Assembly: GCA_033060915.1 (NCBI GenBank)
Contig: CM065378.1
Span: 54,480,001 to 54,544,000 of the forward strand
Direction: 5' to 3'
Source of the DNA: Euryodendron excelsum
Taxonomy: Eukaryota > Streptophyta > Magnoliopsida > Ericales > Pentaphylacaceae
DNA length: 64,000 nt
A program made the position numbers and the translations under genes. Position 1 is the stretch's first letter; every line of letters starts with the position of its first letter. Below the pieces are notes generated by a model that worked only from the letters and a program-made list of their open reading frames with translations, had not been told where the DNA came from and did not search any database. Positions 46,700 to 57,560 of the stretch are shown one piece after another.

Positions 46700-47737
46700 A
46701 AAACCAAATGTTTACTATATGAAAAAGCTTATACAAATTGACATAGTTGTGCAGAAATTTAAATAAACCAGCTGGGAGACAACTCGAGTAATTTGATCTT
46801 AAGTTTTGATCTAACCATTAGATAGACCTGATTCTTACATTTATGAAAATATAACTTCCATGTCTACAACTGTTCGCTTATAACCATTCAAAATTCTAAC
46901 GTTATTAAAGATAAAATCAAGATGGAAGTGAAGGCATCTAATCTGATATTTAAAACCTGTCTGGCAGCATGTAGCTCAACGGGAAGAAATGTCTTCAATG
47001 CTCTTTAAAGGCTATAAACTCATTTGAAGCTACAAATCATCCTCTTATCTTCATCTATAAATAGAGATACACTTGATGAACAAAAGTGGACAAGAACAAC
47101 AAGAGCTTGTGTATCAAAGTGATATTCATCCTCCAAAGTCTTTGAGAGCTTAATTATCTTTTATTTTGTAATATTTTGAGAGTTTCATTGGCATATCTAT
47201 TCTTTGAGAGAATTTATTTATATACAAGAGTGCTTGTACTTTGGTTCTTTCTTCTTGTAAAGGAGAGACTAGCTAGGAAAAATAGCTAGGGGTTGGGTGT
47301 GATTAGCATCTGTATAAAAACTAGTTGGAGTAAGGGATCACTTGGTTGGGTGTGACTAGCACCTGTGTAAAAACTAGTTGAAGGAGTGTGACTAGCATTT
47401 AGGAAAAAAAACACTAGTTATAAAGGAGGACTAGCACCTGGCTTAAAAAGCAAGTGGCTATATCTACGATTTGGATATAGTAGAGAAAAATCTCAAGGAA
47501 GGAACCTTGGGGAGTGGACGTAGATTTTGGAGTTGAAGTCGAATCACGATAAATCTTGATGTCGTATTCTTTTCTCTCTATCTTATAGTTTGAATTGCTT
47601 GTATTTATTTACAATATATTATTGTTTGATTAATATTTGTTTGAATATTTAGTTAGAATTTTTAAATCTAAAATTATTTATTGAATTATTGTTTAAACCC
47701 AATTCACCCCCTTCTTGGGTTGCCACCTAGACTAACA

Positions 47738-47939
47738 AGTTTTTTCTCCGCAGAGGCAACAACGGTCGTTGCTACAGTGATTGTACTTTATATGGTTGTC
47801 GCTGGGGTGTAGTCAAATAACTCTTATTTAGTTGCAGTTGGGTTACGAACTAGTAGTCTGATTCTTAGTTTAACGATTTTAGGGTTATGCGCAGTTCTTA
47901 TTGTGATTTCTCGGGCAATTACAATTAAACCATATTAAC
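47738..47939. other. Short unassigned spacer
   Basis: About 200 bp between the gag-only element and an Athila-like remnant. No motif is recognised. Confidence 0.4.
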
Positions 47940-48835
47940 ACCCATATTTTGACTCCCGGCACACACATCATACCTTAAGACTTGCGACTGATTACATTGT
48001 TAAAATGTAATTCATAGATTCGGTTTGTACTAGGTTAGCCTTAGATTAGTGCTATATTTATGTCTTTAGTCTAACAAAGTTTATTTTGTTATTTTGTACG
48101 GTTTTGGGGTGAATCGGAGCATTTAGGAGTGTTTGGGAGCATTTCGTAATGAAATCAGGACAAAAGAGCAAAAATTGGCCAAACATGTGAGAACTGTCCA
48201 AACACTAGCCTAGACAGCCCAGAGTGATATAAGGATGTCCGAATACCAACTCAAACACCTATGAAACTTTAGAGGCCCGAACGAACTAAAACGTTAGGTG
48301 TCCGAACACTATTTCAAACAGCCTTTGAAAAGTGATGGATGTCTAAACACCAATTCGGACAACTTGAGAAACTTCAGAGCCTTGAAATAAGCAAAAAGTC
48401 AGGATGTCTGAACACCAGTTCAGAAACTTCTAAAAATGTGAGGGATATTTGGACACCCTGTACAACTTCTATGGCCCTTACTTCATGGATTCCGAGACTT
48501 AATCAGAGAGTTCACACCAGTTCATACACCCTTGGGAATTGATACAGTGTCCTGACACCAGTTCAGACACCCCACGAAGATCAAACTATCCATGTATTTT
48601 GAACTTATAAATAGTCCATTATAAACCCTAGTTAAGGGTGTTGAGTTTTAGACTTTATTTTTTGGACTTAGAGAGACTATTAGAAAGCTTTTATATTGTT
48701 TTCGTTCATTAGAGTAATAATATTTTTGTCTTTAATTCCATTGTTTTCAATAAAAACTTTAGGTTTCATTACGTTCATGAGTAGCTAAATCCTTTAATAA
48801 AAACTTTAGATTTCATTACGTTTAGGTAGAATCTC
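47940..48835 (+). repeat. LTR remnant of a second Athila-like family
   Basis: It contains TTATAAATAG (about 48606), a downstream GGACTTAGAGAGACTATTAG and CATGAGTAGCTAAATCC, a phrase common in Athila LTRs (the first element has ATGAGTAGCTAG). Upstream are many short repeats around GTCCGAACACCAGTTCAGAC. The left end is uncertain. Confidence 0.5.
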
Positions 48836-50240
48836 TTATTCTTGCACCATTCCCTCCACAATTGCATGACAATGTTATGATAGTTGAGTTGATTAAACAA
48901 GGATGGGATGATAATGAGGTTCATGAAGTGACCTTGATTGCACCACTTATGCAAAATCTATTTAATACCTCACATGTTCACATCTTTTAAAAACTTGCTT
49001 AATTAACTCTTATCGTCTTACATTTGATGGGCATTCTGAAATTGTGCATGATTCTTTTTTGACCTCTTCACATATGTTAATAGCAAATGAATGGCGATCA
49101 AAGTTTGAGTACTAGGTGATATGATAGTCAACCTAATGTTGTATAATAGTAGTAATTTTAGATTTTGTTCTTTTCTATTTTTCCTTTATTTGTATTTTGC
49201 TAACCCTTTTCACATATTTTTGGTTAGTCATTTTGGGGTTTTTCTTCATTAAGGTAAACTCTATTCTCTCTTCTATACGTTTTGAGCTTTCTTGTTCTAT
49301 TTTTCACATTGAGAACAATGTTTCATTTAAGTTGTGGGTGTAGGGTTGTTACCTTATTTTAGTTTTTTTTATTATTACTTTAATATAGCGCCTAAAAAAA
49401 AGTTTGCCTTTAGATAATATTTGAATGCAATCTTGAGGGTTGGAATGTTTAATGTTAGTGTAGAGTGATGATTGCATTACTTCTTTCTAAGTAGTTCTCT
49501 TAATCATAATATAGTTGTTAGAATTTATCTGAGATGCATGGGTTAGGAGAATGGCATTGGTCTGCATCATCATTATACTATATTTCAACCTTAATTTTTG
49601 AGTAATTCAGACCCTTGAATGAGTGCAGATTTTTAACTTGTGAGCTTTAAATCCATAACACTTTTCTAAATGTTTAGATTTACTTTGAATTCTTCCATAT
49701 CTTTTTCATTCAATAGCTTCATTACTCTTTATTAGAAAATTGTGAAAATTGTGAACTCTATGTGATTGAGTGTGTACACTTATGGAGACGAAAATAGGAC
49801 ATTTTTCTTATTTTAACCCACAGATTTTCTTGTTGAAATCATTCCCTTGAAACCATCTTAAGCCTATACTTGATTGATGTTTGCTTAATTACATCAATAC
49901 CAAAGTATTTCCCTAACATGAAAACACAAGTATTTCATTTGTTGAAAGTTTATTTGAAAAGTAAAGAATGCTTATATGTTTGCAATATGATTATGAAGAA
50001 GATAATAGCAAGAAAGCAATAGAAAGGAAAGGCAAGAAAATAGAAAAATAGAGAGGCTATATGTTTGAAAAAGAAAAAGAAAGGAGAAAAAAAAAAGATG
50101 AAATATCGAAGAACATTGGGGGATTGGAAGTTTATAATTGTTTATACGTATATTTTAGGTCCACTATCCTTTCCTTTTCTATCTTATACCTCTTCGCCAT
50201 GTATTAAACTTGTAGGTCCTTATTGATTCAAAGTGTGCAT
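48836..50240 (+). pseudogene. Internal 3' region of a second Athila-like element
   Basis: Gag and almost all of pol are deleted. TTCACATTGAGAACAATGTT with TTAAGTTGTGGGTGTAGGG (about 49303-49348) is the stretch that follows pol in many Athila elements. The region 49800-50080 resembles 13125-13350 of the first element. No open coding remains. The long-LTR fragment starts directly after it at 50241. Confidence 0.6.
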
Positions 50241-51626
50241 TATAAGCACCCCATTTTTGTCTGCTCAGCAATCTTAAGTCCAAACCAATCCTCCAGTACA
50301 ACATCACAATACTATCAAGCCTAAACCAGCTTTTTAAAACTCTAAGCAAAATGACCAAAATGCCCCTAAGCACTCCGGGTATCTTTTTTAGACCAGGTGA
50401 TCTTTGAAACCAATCGCTACATTACAGGTAGCTTTCCGAGACCAAGCGGTCTCCGAAACTAATGCCAAACCCTAAACGGTTCACTTTCGATGCCTGCTAG
50501 CCCACCGATGTTGAATGTCTGTTATGCCCCTTGGCATTAGGCAACTTCCACTAAGAATAGGCAATCTTCGAAACCAATGCCAAACCGTCAGAGTGACAAA
50601 AACACTTACAAACCGTTAAGCCATTGGAGTGGTGAGAATACACTCACCAGATCAACATGGGTACACCGCAAACAACCTCTTGTGGAGTGGCAAGAACACA
50701 CTCACCAAATTGACACAGGTACGCCACAAACAATCTCTTATTATGGGACCAAACACGCCCCTTGGTCATGGCACGCTTTTTGAAAAAAAACAAAGACTTT
50801 TGAAAACTAACTCATCACAACTATCAGAATTATAGAAACACTCATAAACTCATGTTAACACTAGTGCTTGCTAGCCAGACACAGTGAAAAATGACCATTC
50901 TGTCCCTTTGGGATTGACACGTCTTTTGAGAAAGTACCAATTTCTCAAGACTATAAGTCCACCCCCTTTTGACTTTTTCTATACAGTCTAACACATTCAA
51001 GGTGTCAATCAAACCGACTCTAGACCCGTTCCGGTGATACACGGTCAAAAATGATCTTTTTTTCCCTAGGTACCCCGGCACACTCCCCAGGAGGTACAAG
51101 ATGCCGGAAGCGATAAGACTAACCTAAAATTATCCCTAGGTAGTTGTTCACGCCCAAACATTTGAATAATGTCCACTCCAGACTCATTCTGGAAAGTTCT
51201 AGTCAAAATGATCATTTTGTCCTAGTGCACCCGAGCACATTTTCGAGACCGTACCGACTCTAAGAATCAAGCTGGCATCCACCCAGGATGCTCCCAAGAG
51301 AGTCCCATCATCCTCGGACAAGTCCTTCAGCGGGAAACCCCCTTAAAAGTCAGAAATGCTTAACGAAGCGTGTCATAGATGCTCTACCAAAGTTGAATTT
51401 TTTCACTTCCCTAATTGAAATGCACTGTCAACTAACTTGAGAAATGCGTAAATCAAGGAATTCCCTGAAGCCTTTCTGAATGAGTTTCCATCGATACGGT
51501 CCGATGATCTATAACATCGCCCGAAGGTCACGATCAAACGGCCCAAAGAAGGGCACTTTTCCAACACTTAGGAAAAACAAAAATCCACTTCCTGAAGTTA
51601 GTTTTCTGATTCCCTAATTAAAATGT
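50241..51626 (+). mobile_element. Very-long-LTR family fragment, left part of the outer copy
   Basis: It starts TATAAGCACCCCATTTTTG (TG mutated to TA) and follows the U3 order of the family through GAGACCAAGCGGTCTCC and CTCATAAACTCATGTTAACAC to ATTTTCACTTCCCTAATTGA-type phrases. It is interrupted at 51627 by a member of the same family and resumes at 55660. Confidence 0.8.
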
Positions 51627-52734
51627 TGTAAGCACCCCATTTTTGCCTGCTTGGCAATCTCCAGTCCAATCAAACTCACTTTCAAATACCATAACACATT
51701 CAAATCCAAGTCAACCTTCCAAACTCCAGTCCAGTCAATGAGTCGCTTTCTAAGCCCATCATGCACACTCAAAACCAAATGACCAAAATGCCTTTGAGGC
51801 ATCATCCCAGTCCAATTCAATCTGGCACGCTCTTTGAAAGGTATCTAAGTCCTGAGAATGATAATTCCACCCCTTCCAAGATTGTCTCAAACAATTTGGC
51901 ATGCTTAGAATGCCATTGGAGTCAATTCTGGATCCATTCCAATGGTTTCTGGTAAAAATAACCATTTTACCCCTAGGCCCCCAATCACCCTCATCAACCA
52001 CACCGGCTCTGGGTATCAAACTGATAAACCTCTGAAGACATTCCCTCGAGTGTCCCTAACCTTCAAATCTCTGGCCTGTTAATTCTGAACCCATTCTGGT
52101 GTTTCTCAATTCAAATGACTGTTTTACCCTTAGGCGCCACAATCGCCCTCATCAACCACACCGACTCTGGGTATCAAATCAATAAACATTCGGGGACATT
52201 TTCCCAAGTTTTCCTAACCTTCAAATCCCTTTCTATTCAATTTTGGACCTGTTCCGATGTTTTTCAGTTCAAATAACAGTTTTACCCTTGGGAGCCTTGA
52301 TTGCCTTCATTAACCACACCGGCTTTGGGTATTAAACCGGTAATCCCCCAGGACATTCCTAATAGTGTTGCCAACATTTGAATCCCATCCCGGTTAACTC
52401 CTGACCAATTCTGGTATTTCCCAGTCCAAATGACTGTTTTGCCCCTTGTGGGTCGGTCATCCTTTTAAACCACACCAGCTTTGGGTATCAAATCGGTAAA
52501 TCCCCAAGGTACTGCCACGATTATCCCTAATCTCTAAGTGTCATCCAGGTCTATTCTGGACCCATTTCGGTTTTTTTTTTAGTCCAAATGACCGTTTTAC
52601 CCGTAGTAGGTCAGTCATCTTTTTCAACTATTTTGGCTTTGGGTATCAAATTGAAAATCCTTGGGGCACTCCCGGGTACCCTTATCTCTTTTCCAATTAG
52701 GCCCCGCGGCTTGGCAACCTTCCAAATCAAAACG

Positions 52735-52910
52735 AAGCCACTTATAGTGGTGTCAGCCAAAAAAATGGCTACATGCCACTATAAGTGACACCCAGATTTT
52801 TGCCTTACAGCCCAAGGTGAATCAAATCTTCATAATCATTGCCATACAAAAGTGGCACCACTACTAGTGGCGTCAAGCCAAAAATTGGCTAGGAGTGGCA
52901 CCACCTCCTC
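52735..52910 (+). promoter_or_regulatory. Palindrome cluster upstream of TATA in the 4.03-kb LTR
   Basis: CCACTTATAGTGGTGTCAGCC, CATGCCACTATAAGTGACAC and GGCACCACTACTAGTGGCGT, with repeated GCCAAAAA-TTGGC between them. Same position and layout as in the 6-kb copy, worn in sequence. Confidence 0.6.
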
Positions 52911-52922
52911 CAAATTTTGGCC

Positions 52923-52930
52923 TATAAATA
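52923..52930 (+). promoter_or_regulatory. TATA box of the 4.03-kb LTR
   Basis: TATAAATA followed by CAGACC, as in the 6-kb relative. Confidence 0.62.
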
Positions 52931-53609
52931 CAGACCACCCCCCAGCGTAGTTAAGGTCCGAACAATTACAAAGAAATGTTGCCTCTCTCAAGACTGCCCT
53001 CAAAAATCTCCCAAAACCGTAGTTTCTTCAAGGTTCCTTAGCCTCCAAACCTCTCAAGTTTACTTCAAGCTCAAGCCAAGCCTCCATTGAAGGTTGAAGA
53101 CAATGTAGGGTTTCTATTTTACTTTTATGTTCTCTCACTCCTTCTTTTCTCCCTCCTAGTCCACTTGCACTATTCTCCCTTTTAATCTCCATCTTCAACC
53201 CTCTTCTTCTTGCATGCTTGAAACAAGAGGACCTTAGATCCATGCCTAAGGGAAGCTTTGGGGAGATCACCGTGTTAAGAGTCTTCCTTTAGCCTAACCA
53301 ATCACGGTATGGTCTTAGGGCCCCTTGCAATGTGGTGAAACCTTCAACCTTGTATGTTCACGACCCATATGCATTATATTTGTCATGTTCATGCATTGTT
53401 CTTATTTTCAAGCTCACAACTCTAGGGTAATTCTAATCTCCTTATGGTTAGGGTTTCCCTAGGAAAGTGACTTATTCAAAATGGCCACCAAAGTCCATAT
53501 TAGACTTTCGAGCCCTAACTTGATTTCAAAATCACAACCTTAAAGTGATTCTAACATTTTCATGATTAGGATTGCTTTAGAAAAGGGACATGTTCAAAGA
53601 GCCTCCAAA

Positions 53610-53771
53610 GGCCACATTAGGGTTTTAAGCCCTAAAACACATCTTTCGAAACTTTATTTTGTTATTTCTTTTAAAACCCCTTTGAACATGGAGGCCACAT
53701 TAGGGTTTTAAGCCCTAAAACACATCTTTCGAAACTTTATTTTGTTATTTCTTTTAAAACCCCTTTAAATT
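53610..53771. repeat. 83-bp direct tandem duplication
   Basis: About 75 identical bases start at 53610 and again at 53693 (GGCCACATTAGGGTTTTAAG to AAAACCCCTTT). The copies show no differences, so the event is younger than the surrounding decay. Confidence 0.9.
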
Positions 53772-54084
53772 CCATGTTCAAAGACTTTTTCCCAAAATTA
53801 GTCCAAAAGTTGTCTTTTTGAAGCCCTAAAAGTTCATACCCTAAGAAACCCTAGTTTTGTCCCCTAATATTCATTCTAGCATCCTTGCATTCATTGCATC
53901 AAATAGTTTTCTAAGTCTTTGTTATATCATGTTTTTAAAAAGTGCATAACTCTCTTGAGTTATCTTTCCAAAGTGTCACATAAAATCAATGATTTTCAAA
54001 CCAAAATCATGAAAAATTCACACATAAAATCATAAGATTTTCAAATCAAATCTTTCCCTTTTCAATTTCAAATCAAATCTTTTC

Positions 54085-54400
54085 AATTTTGGAAATAAAA
54101 TCAAATCTTTCTATTTTGGAAACAAAATCAAATCTTCCCCTTTTGAAAACAAAATATAATTTTCTATTTTTGGAAACCAAATCTAATCTTCTATTTTTAG
54201 AAACAAAATATGATATTTTATTTTTGGAATCAAAATCTACTCCTCTATTTTTTGAAATAAAATTCAATATTCTATTTCTTGGAAAAAAAATCCAATCTTC
54301 CATTTTTTGAAACAAAATACAATCTTCCATTTTTGAAAACAAAAATTAAATCTTCCATTTTGAAAATAAAATCAAATATTTTCATAAAATTCTATCTTTC
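54085..54400. repeat. Degenerate 30-bp repeats (CTATTTTTGGAAACAAAATC theme)
   Basis: About ten imperfect units such as TCTATTTTTGGAAACCAAATC. Reading frames on both strands give repeated peptides (SKNRRLDLVSKNRKL) that only reflect the repeat. Confidence 0.8.
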
Positions 54401-55659
54401 CTTTTCTCACATAGAAATTAGAGGTTTTCTAAACTTCCTTTTCAAACCCTAGTTAGACCAACCCTAGGTCAACCTAATCCTAGATTACCTTAGCCCTAGT
54501 TTGCTCAACCTAGGTTAGGAGACTTCAAGATTGTAACTCTGGAACCCTTTTTAAAAATATTGCTCTACTCCACTCAAAAATGTTTTCAAAAGTTCTTTCG
54601 AACTTGTCTCAATCCAAAATCGCTATACACTTACTATTTTTCAAAAAACTATTTTCGAAATGGTTTTAAAAACTCACAACCTTAAGATGATCCTAACTCT
54701 TTCATGATTAGGGTTTCCTAAGGAAAATGACACATCAAATGAACCAACATGGTTCATTTTAGGGTTCTTAAACCCTAAATATTTTCAAAACTACTTTCCA
54801 AGAGACTATTTTCAAACATCACATTCTTGAAACGATCCTAGGCCTTTTGTGGTTAGGGTTGTCTAAATTAAATTGAGATATTTAAAAAAGAAAATTTCTA
54901 GCCCATTTTCTAAAACTGCTTTCTAAAACTCGTGATCTTGAAGGAGTTTAGTTCTTACATAACTAACCTCTCAAAGGCAATGAAACATCAACATTTCTTT
55001 TATAAAATACATGAAAAAATAATTTTCTAAAACTTTTTCAAGACAAGTTCACAAGGGCTTTTCGAAATTCAATTTCAACTTTTTTCCAAACTCTTTTTTA
55101 AATTACATCATGCATCATTCTTTCCAAAAGATATTAAAAACTTTTAAATTACAAAATCCCTTTTTAAAACTTTTTAAGTGGATATAAGCAAATAATTAAA
55201 AACTGAAGATTCAAGTGAGCGAACCTAGGATGATGAGACATGAAGGTACTGCAAGGGTGAGGTAGGGTGATGATCTTAAGATATTTTTTTTACACGTAAC
55301 CAACCCCCAGACCATTAATTTCTATTTCACGGACCAAATCGGAGTCACATTTTCAAAAGGAATTTAAAAATTGTTAAAGGTTGCTAAACAACTCTATTTT
55401 TTCAAAACACTTTTCAAGAGAACATTTTCAAAAACCTAAGTTTGATCATTGGATTACACTTAATTTTAAATGACTTAACACACCTTTAACCATGTTTGAT
55501 GGCTACTCCAAACTTGTTTTCAAAAAGCCCTTAATCAAATCAATTTCAAATTCAAATCCCGTCACACTCGTTCTCTGAGGGGGTGAGTTCTAAAAGACAG
55601 AGTATCGGGTTTGGCCGGAATTGAAACCCAGACTCAAGGTCGAAAATTGGGGCCCGACA

Positions 55660-55798
55660 AATTCACTATCAAATGATTTGAGAAATTCATAAATCAGGAA
55701 TTCCCTAAATCTTTTCCAGGGAGCTTTCCATCGGTAAGGTTCTATTGAGAGAATCGCTTCCCGAAAGCTTTGATCACGTGGTGCAAAAATGACTACTT
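55660..55798 (+). mobile_element. Very-long-LTR fragment, right part of the outer copy
   Basis: AATTCACTATCAAATGATTT to CAAAAATGACTACTTTAAAAT continues the outer copy from 51626. It corresponds to about 30775-30880 of the minus-strand copy and stops abruptly. The promoter and the rest of this LTR are missing. Confidence 0.7.
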
Positions 55799-56115
55799 TA
55801 AAATACCAGCAAAGCGAAGACGCTTCCGAAAGCTTATTTTTTGAGAAACCATTGTCCGAGGCCTTCGCCAACTTTGAGCGATACTTATCCATGTCGGCTA
55901 CCAGGTCCGCCTTGTCCGCGACGTGCTCGACGTTCTTGTCCTTGAGCGAAGTAGTCAGACCCTCCAGTCGCCCAACTTCGGCTTGCAGATGGGGTTGCTC
56001 CCTCTTCGGGTCAATGAAACGCCACTCAGGGGCAGCCAACTCAACGGCGTCTTCCACGGCCTTCTTCTTGGCCCCCTCCTTTATCGCCGCCTGCTTGGTC
56101 TTAATGTTTGAATGC
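55799..56115 (-). pseudogene. GC-rich coiled-coil coding fragment of unknown origin
   Basis: On the minus strand the frame is open for 226 codons (56270-55590), but only the middle looks like protein: KQAAIKEGAKKKAVEDAVEL, AAPEWRFIDPKREQPHLQAE, VGRLEGLTTSLKDKNVEHVA, ADLVADMDKYRSKLAKASDN. Charged heptad-like spacing suggests a coiled coil. GC content is clearly higher than in both neighbours. The frame then runs into the long-LTR fragment by chance. It could be the end of a transposon gag-like protein or a captured host gene piece. No start, intron or partner is seen. Confidence 0.45.
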
Positions 56116-57560
56116 TTCGGATGTGTGACTTGATTATTGAGTCTTTGTTTCTTTCTCTTTTTGTTTTTGTTCTTTTCTGGACTTGATTCAATACCTACCC
56201 TCTTTGGTTCTAGAGTTTCCTTTAACATTCTTCCCTTTGAAACAAAAGAACATACTAGAATTGTACCCAAAAAAAATACGAGAAACCAGACGGGAGGGAT
56301 TAAGTGCTACAATACTTCAACATTCATTGACACGTGGACCAATTAGATTTTTACAGAACTAAAATTTTTGATAAATAAGTTTAAAATCACATGATAATGA
56401 CAAATAAGTATAAAACCAAACTTGTCTTTGTAATAAACTCAACTAATGAAATCGGAACTTGTGATCTTAGAGAGAGTATGTGGCAAAAGAATACAAATAG
56501 AGATGTCAGCATCCTCATCAATAACCCTTACATCTAGGTTGGTTGATGTCAATGAAAATAGGGCCTGCCTGTCTCTCCTGCTTATACCCAAAAACAAGAC
56601 AGCCGATACCTTTTACACACTGTTTGGATGCAGTGAAAGGGAAATGAAATGAAGTGTTAGTTATGAGGAAAATAAAAGGAAGAGGAATATTCATCCTCTT
56701 GTTTGGTCAGCCAAGATAAAAGAGAGAGTGACATTCTATTTGGTTTGACAGTAATTAATAAAAGGAATAGGGGTGCATAATATAGTTTTATTATTGTATA
56801 TCATTTGTATGATACCATAGCTTTTTTTTTTTTTTTTTGGGTTATAATTTGATGGGCAAAATTAGTACTTGAAATAAGATAATAACAAACATTCTTTGTT
56901 TATTCCCAATTTTGGAGAGGCGGGAAGTGAAAAAAATGCTCAAAATAGAGGTCCTCTTTCCATTCACAACCCCTCCATCAACTTTTCCTTCCTTTCTTAA
57001 AAGCTATCCAATCAAGATAGCTACCTGACTTTTTCCTTCTAAATTCTTTACTTCTCCCTCAAGCTCCTCAATCCAAAGAAGTATTAGGGATGGCATAGCT
57101 TTTTTTTTTAGCTTTTTTCATTTTATTTTTTTTACTTTATAAGCTAGGACTAGTAGAAAAGAAAAAAAAAATTGACCCAATACAATATGTGGGTGACAAT
57201 AGGTTTGACTTCTAGTTGTATGAAAATCATTAGATTTCATATGTAGTGCATTAATACATATCCCAACTAAGATTTGAACGATATATTGACCCAGATTTGA
57301 TACTCACCCACCCATATTTACACTCTCATGAGCTATTTCATTTTACGTCATGTTGCTCTGAATTAGTGACTCAAGTTGTGTATACATTAGTCATGTAAAA
57401 TTAATTTTTATACATATTTGGATTCACATATCTCTATCATGGATATTTTGATTCACATATCCTACTCCTAGCGTAAATGGTTTGCTTTTGAATAGATCAG
57501 GGGGTCGACAATACCGAGAGGAACATATTTTCAAATCACAAATTTAAGTCACGGCTTTTA
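56116..57560. other. AT-rich host DNA without recognised genes
   Basis: Stops in all frames apart from short chance ORFs. It contains a possible MITE at about 56617-57086 and T runs (56822-56838). Nothing else is recognised before the second duplication block. Confidence 0.5.
56617..57086. mobile_element. Possible MITE
   Basis: The left side ACACTGTTTGGATGCAGTGA faces a right side whose reverse complement is CCTAATACTTCTTTGGATTG. Both hold TTTGGAT near the ends and GGGAAATGAAATG-like purine runs inside. The terminal repeats are poor and no target duplication is clear. Confidence 0.3.

Larger units (their letters stand above)
40643..47737 (+). mobile_element. Gag-only Copia-type element (TR-GAG-like) with two LTRs
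   Basis: 5' LTR 40643-42263, PBS 42266, gag only, a purine-rich tract, and 3' LTR 43909-47737 interrupted by a solo LTR. The internal region is about 1.65 kb and has no protease, integrase, RT or RNase H. The two LTRs match throughout, allowing for the insertion. The flanking 5-mers GATAT and AGTTT do not match, so a target duplication is not visible. Confidence 0.82.
43909..47737 (+). repeat. 3' LTR of the gag-only element, interrupted
   Basis: It starts TGTTAGCCCTAAG and ends CACCTAGACTAACA. Without the insert 44511-46699 it is about 1.64 kb, close to the 1.62 kb of the 5' LTR. The uninterrupted site in the 5' LTR is near 41258 (GATTTTCAAAATCGAACG). TATA box at 47056-47063. Confidence 0.83.
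51627..55659 (+). mobile_element. Very-long-LTR family, solo LTR of 4.03 kb nested in its own family
   Basis: It starts TGTAAGCACCCCATTTTTG and ends TTGGGGCCCGACA. The flanks AATGT and AATTC each differ by one base from AATGC, the sequence at the matching place in the outer LTR's own repeat near 51422, so a decayed 5-bp duplication is likely. TATA box at 52923-52930. No coding region. Confidence 0.82.

Noticed and set aside
54073..54342. ORFs reading SKNRRLDLVSKN and ETKSNLLFLE
   Set aside because: They mirror the 30-bp repeat on opposite strands.
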